The notes beneath the pieces were generated by a model, which was given only the letters and a program-made list of their open reading frames with translations, was not told the DNA's origin and did not search any database. From Monosiga brevicollis MX1 (taxonomy: Eukaryota > Opisthokonta > Choanoflagellata > Craspedida > Salpingoecidae), in the NCBI RefSeq assembly GCF_000002865.3, contig NW_001865043.1:1347742-1411741 (forward strand): a stretch of 64,000 bases of DNA, read 5' to 3'. The stretch's first letter is position 1. Each line of letters starts with the position of its first letter. The position numbers and the translations under genes are program-made. Below, one piece after another: positions 61,447 through 64,000 of this stretch.

Positions 61447-63606
61447 ATGCCGCCCAAACGCAGTGCAGCGGCTGTCCGACGGGATGCGCCCGCGGCGGCA
61501 ACGGGGTCGACAGGCCTACCTGACGGCGGATCGGTAGCTCCAGTTCGGACGGCCAGCGCAGCAGCGAGTACGAGTGGTCAGCCAGCGCGCAAGCGTGTGC
61601 CTGCTGTGGTTGTGGACGACGCTTTTTTGGAGGAAGGCAAGGCGTGGGTGCGCGCCCAGCGAAAAAAACTCCAACGAGCCGTCTCCCCGTTTGAGCTCCT
61701 CGACATCATTTCACTGCAGCTGCACCTGCGCCACGAGGCATGGCAAGCCGAGGCACAGGGGGAACGGGCCCCCAAGCACCTATGGTCTCGTGAGGTGGGC
61801 GCTATCCTGGGCCGTGGCACGGACACCTGCGGTGACGCCTGGAAAGCCTTTGTCACGGAGCGCCGACTACCCACCTCCGCCGTGAGCACGGGGCCTCGGG
61901 GCTTTAAAGCCCGGCGCCTACCACGTACCAAAAAGCTACGGGTGGCTCTGCGCAACTGGCTCTATGAAAAGGAAGCGTGCGGTGAGCGTGTGGTGGCTGC
62001 AACTGTCACCGGCTTTTTGTGTGCTCAAGGCTTTCTGCCAGCCTATTTGCAACATGTTGGTGGCAAGGAGCGGCTGGCCGTGCAACGCTGCGTGCAGCGC
62101 CTCGTCAACGACCTGGGCCTAAGTCGCAGTCGCCGCTCTGGCACCATTCGTTACCGTGAAAAGCCGCATGTGGCCCCCCAGCGAGACCACTACATGGGCT
62201 CCATGCTTACCGTGCGCCATCAGCGACGCATCGTCTACCTGGACGAAAGCTTTGTGCCTCATGATCAAGGTGCCGGTTCTCAGGCGAGCGAAGCGTCGGA
62301 TCTGACAGCAGAGCCGCGCGCGAGTGCAGCCAAAAGTCGTCGCTACTGCTTGTTGGCGGCGATCCTGGGGCCCGACCCCGCCATTCCAGAGCCAGACCGT
62401 CAACCCATCCACCAGCCGCAGCTGCTGCGGGGTGCGCTGCAGATCCTCGAGGGGGGCAAGAAGGCCGCCAAGGACTATCGCGCCATATTTACTCCAGCGC
62501 TCTTTGCTGACTGGATGGACCGCCTTTTATCCGAACTGGCAAGCTTGGGCGTGCACAACGCTGTCATTGTGATGGACTCGGCACGCTATCACAAGGCCCT
62601 GCCCCCCAGCACGCCGGTGCAAAGCATGAAAAAGGAGGAACTAGTCCATGCGTGCCAGGAGCGTGGCATTCATGCAAGTCTAGAAGAGACCAAAGGCGCC
62701 ATCTGGGCGCGCCTGAGTGCCTGGATTCAGGAGCACGTGCACCCCATCGCCGTGACCAAAGCCGAAGCCGCTGGCCACCAGGTTCTTTTCCTGCCTGCGC
62801 ACTACCCAGATTTGCAGCCCATGGAAGCGGTATGGTCCCATATCAAGGGCGCCGTTGGTCGTTCCTATCGACCTGATCGCTCTTTTGCCGAGGTTAAAGA
62901 CGCGCTGATTCAAGCTGTCAATCAGCTGGATGCTGCTACCATCAGCGCCATCCTCACCCAGACAAATCAAGAGCTAGACAAACTGCATGGTCTATTGCTC
63001 CGCGTGGACGCGGTTACGAGCGTCGAGTCCGACTCTGAGGACGACGCTTCGGATAGCGACGGCGATGGTGATAACGAGGGCGATGGCGATGGTGATAACG
63101 AGGGTGAAGGCGGCGGTGTTGCTGATGGCAACCGTACAGGCACCGGCGACGACCAGGACGAGGACAGTGCCGCTGGCACCATGGCTACTGATGTAGGCGG
63201 TCAAGGCGGACGCGACGGTGCCAGCGGTACCGGGCAGACCACCCTGTATGGCCACGGCGATAGGACGGGCCACGTTGATGTGGGTGCTCATCAAGATGCA
63301 CGCAAGACCAATCACGGCAACTCAAGTCAGGTTTCGAGTGATGGCCAGCAGATTGCTGCCGCTCATGGCCTGGGTGCTGCAACTTCTCTGAATGCCCCCG
63401 CGGCCATACAGCAAGGTATGGGCCGAATGCAAGGACCAAGCTCGGGCACCGTGGCTGCAAATGGCGCCCAGATGGTAGCGGGTTTGCCTGTCCCCACGCC
63501 CAGTGCGCAGCTGGTTGAGCTGACCTCATTGAATGGGAACCACCTTGGTCCTGCGACGCCCCAGCAGCACCATGGCACGGGCATACAGCTACCACCTCAA
63601 ACCTAA
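61447..63606 (+). mobile_element. DNA transposon, intact IS630/Tc1/mariner-superfamily DDE transposase
   Basis: One uninterrupted frame of about 719 residues from ATG 61447 (MPPKRSAAAVRR). Residues 1-60 are Ala-rich and basic. A helical DNA-binding region follows (KHLWSREVGAILGRG, LRNWLYEKEACGERVV). The catalytic core has RIVYLDESFVPHD (first Asp), NAVIVMDSARYHKALPP (second Asp) and FLPAHYPDLQPMEAVWSHIK (acidic Glu), the DDE_3 pattern of this superfamily. Between the second Asp and the Glu sits an extra segment resembling a SAP domain (MKKEELVHACQERGIHA). The end is acidic and Gly-rich (DGDGDNEGDGDGDN), then Ala/Gln/Asn-rich. No stop or frameshift is seen, unlike an old copy. Terminal repeats were not identified, so the element's ends are unknown; a domesticated host gene is possible. 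Confidence 0.88.

Positions 63607-64000
<394 letters not shown>

Overview
The window looks like nuclear DNA of a unicellular holozoan, most likely a choanoflagellate of the Monosiga/Salpingoeca type (inference). Genes are dense, about one per 3 kb. Most are cut by many short GT-AG introns of roughly 60-150 nt, with donors of the GTNNGT type. The gene set is animal-like: TAO kinase, HACE1, DZIP1, APC7, a class III GLUT, TKL kinase and C11orf54-type hydrolase. Most calls below rest on exons joined by eye at splice sites, where phase and protein family agree. They are not single open frames.

Layout: (1) 1-635, minus, 5' part of an uncharacterised gene. (2) 2871-4592, plus, intronless PARP-domain protein. 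(3) 5861-7892, plus, C11orf54/DUF1907 ester hydrolase. (4) 8225-11869, minus, GLUT10/12-like sugar transporter, about 18 exons. (5) 12780-15679, plus, APC7-like TPR protein. (6) 16262-19166, plus, succinate-semialdehyde dehydrogenase. (7) 19483-21652, minus, and (8) 22518-26269, plus, two large uncharacterised helical/acidic proteins sharing a divergent promoter; gene 8 has a 50-N assembly gap in one intron. (9) 27277-30298, plus, a membrane-anchored protein with furin-like cysteine repeats, a complete blue-copper (cupredoxin) motif and a PAN-like tail: the most unusual gene here. (10) 30826-32878, plus, unknown. (11) 32963-34555, minus, secreted or surface protein with bacterial-type Ig-like repeats and cysteine-rich modules. 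(12) 35515-39916, plus, HACE1-type ankyrin-HECT ligase. (13) 40173-41421, minus, unknown. (14) 42132-43805, plus, TKL kinase. (15) 44183-47668, minus, TAO kinase. (16) 48561-50456, plus, GMP reductase. (17) 50759-52186, minus, FAHD2-type hydrolase. (18) 52949-54108, plus, coiled-coil protein. (19) 54646-58746, minus, DZIP1-like ciliary protein. (20) 59409-60734, plus, uncharacterised RGG-box protein. (21) 61447-63606, plus, intact DDE transposase of the IS630/Tc1/mariner superfamily.

There are no operons. Genes often alternate between strands, giving eight head-to-head and seven tail-to-tail pairs. Purine/pyrimidine microsatellites, mainly (GA)n, sit in every head-to-head intergenic region and in none of the tail-to-tail ones, which suggests a promoter-linked role. 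The housekeeping genes span GABA/succinate metabolism (SSADH), purine salvage (GMP reductase), acylpyruvate-type hydrolysis (FAHD2) and the cell cycle (APC7). Signalling and surface genes make up much of the rest. I saw no tRNA, rRNA, CRISPR array or virus-like element.
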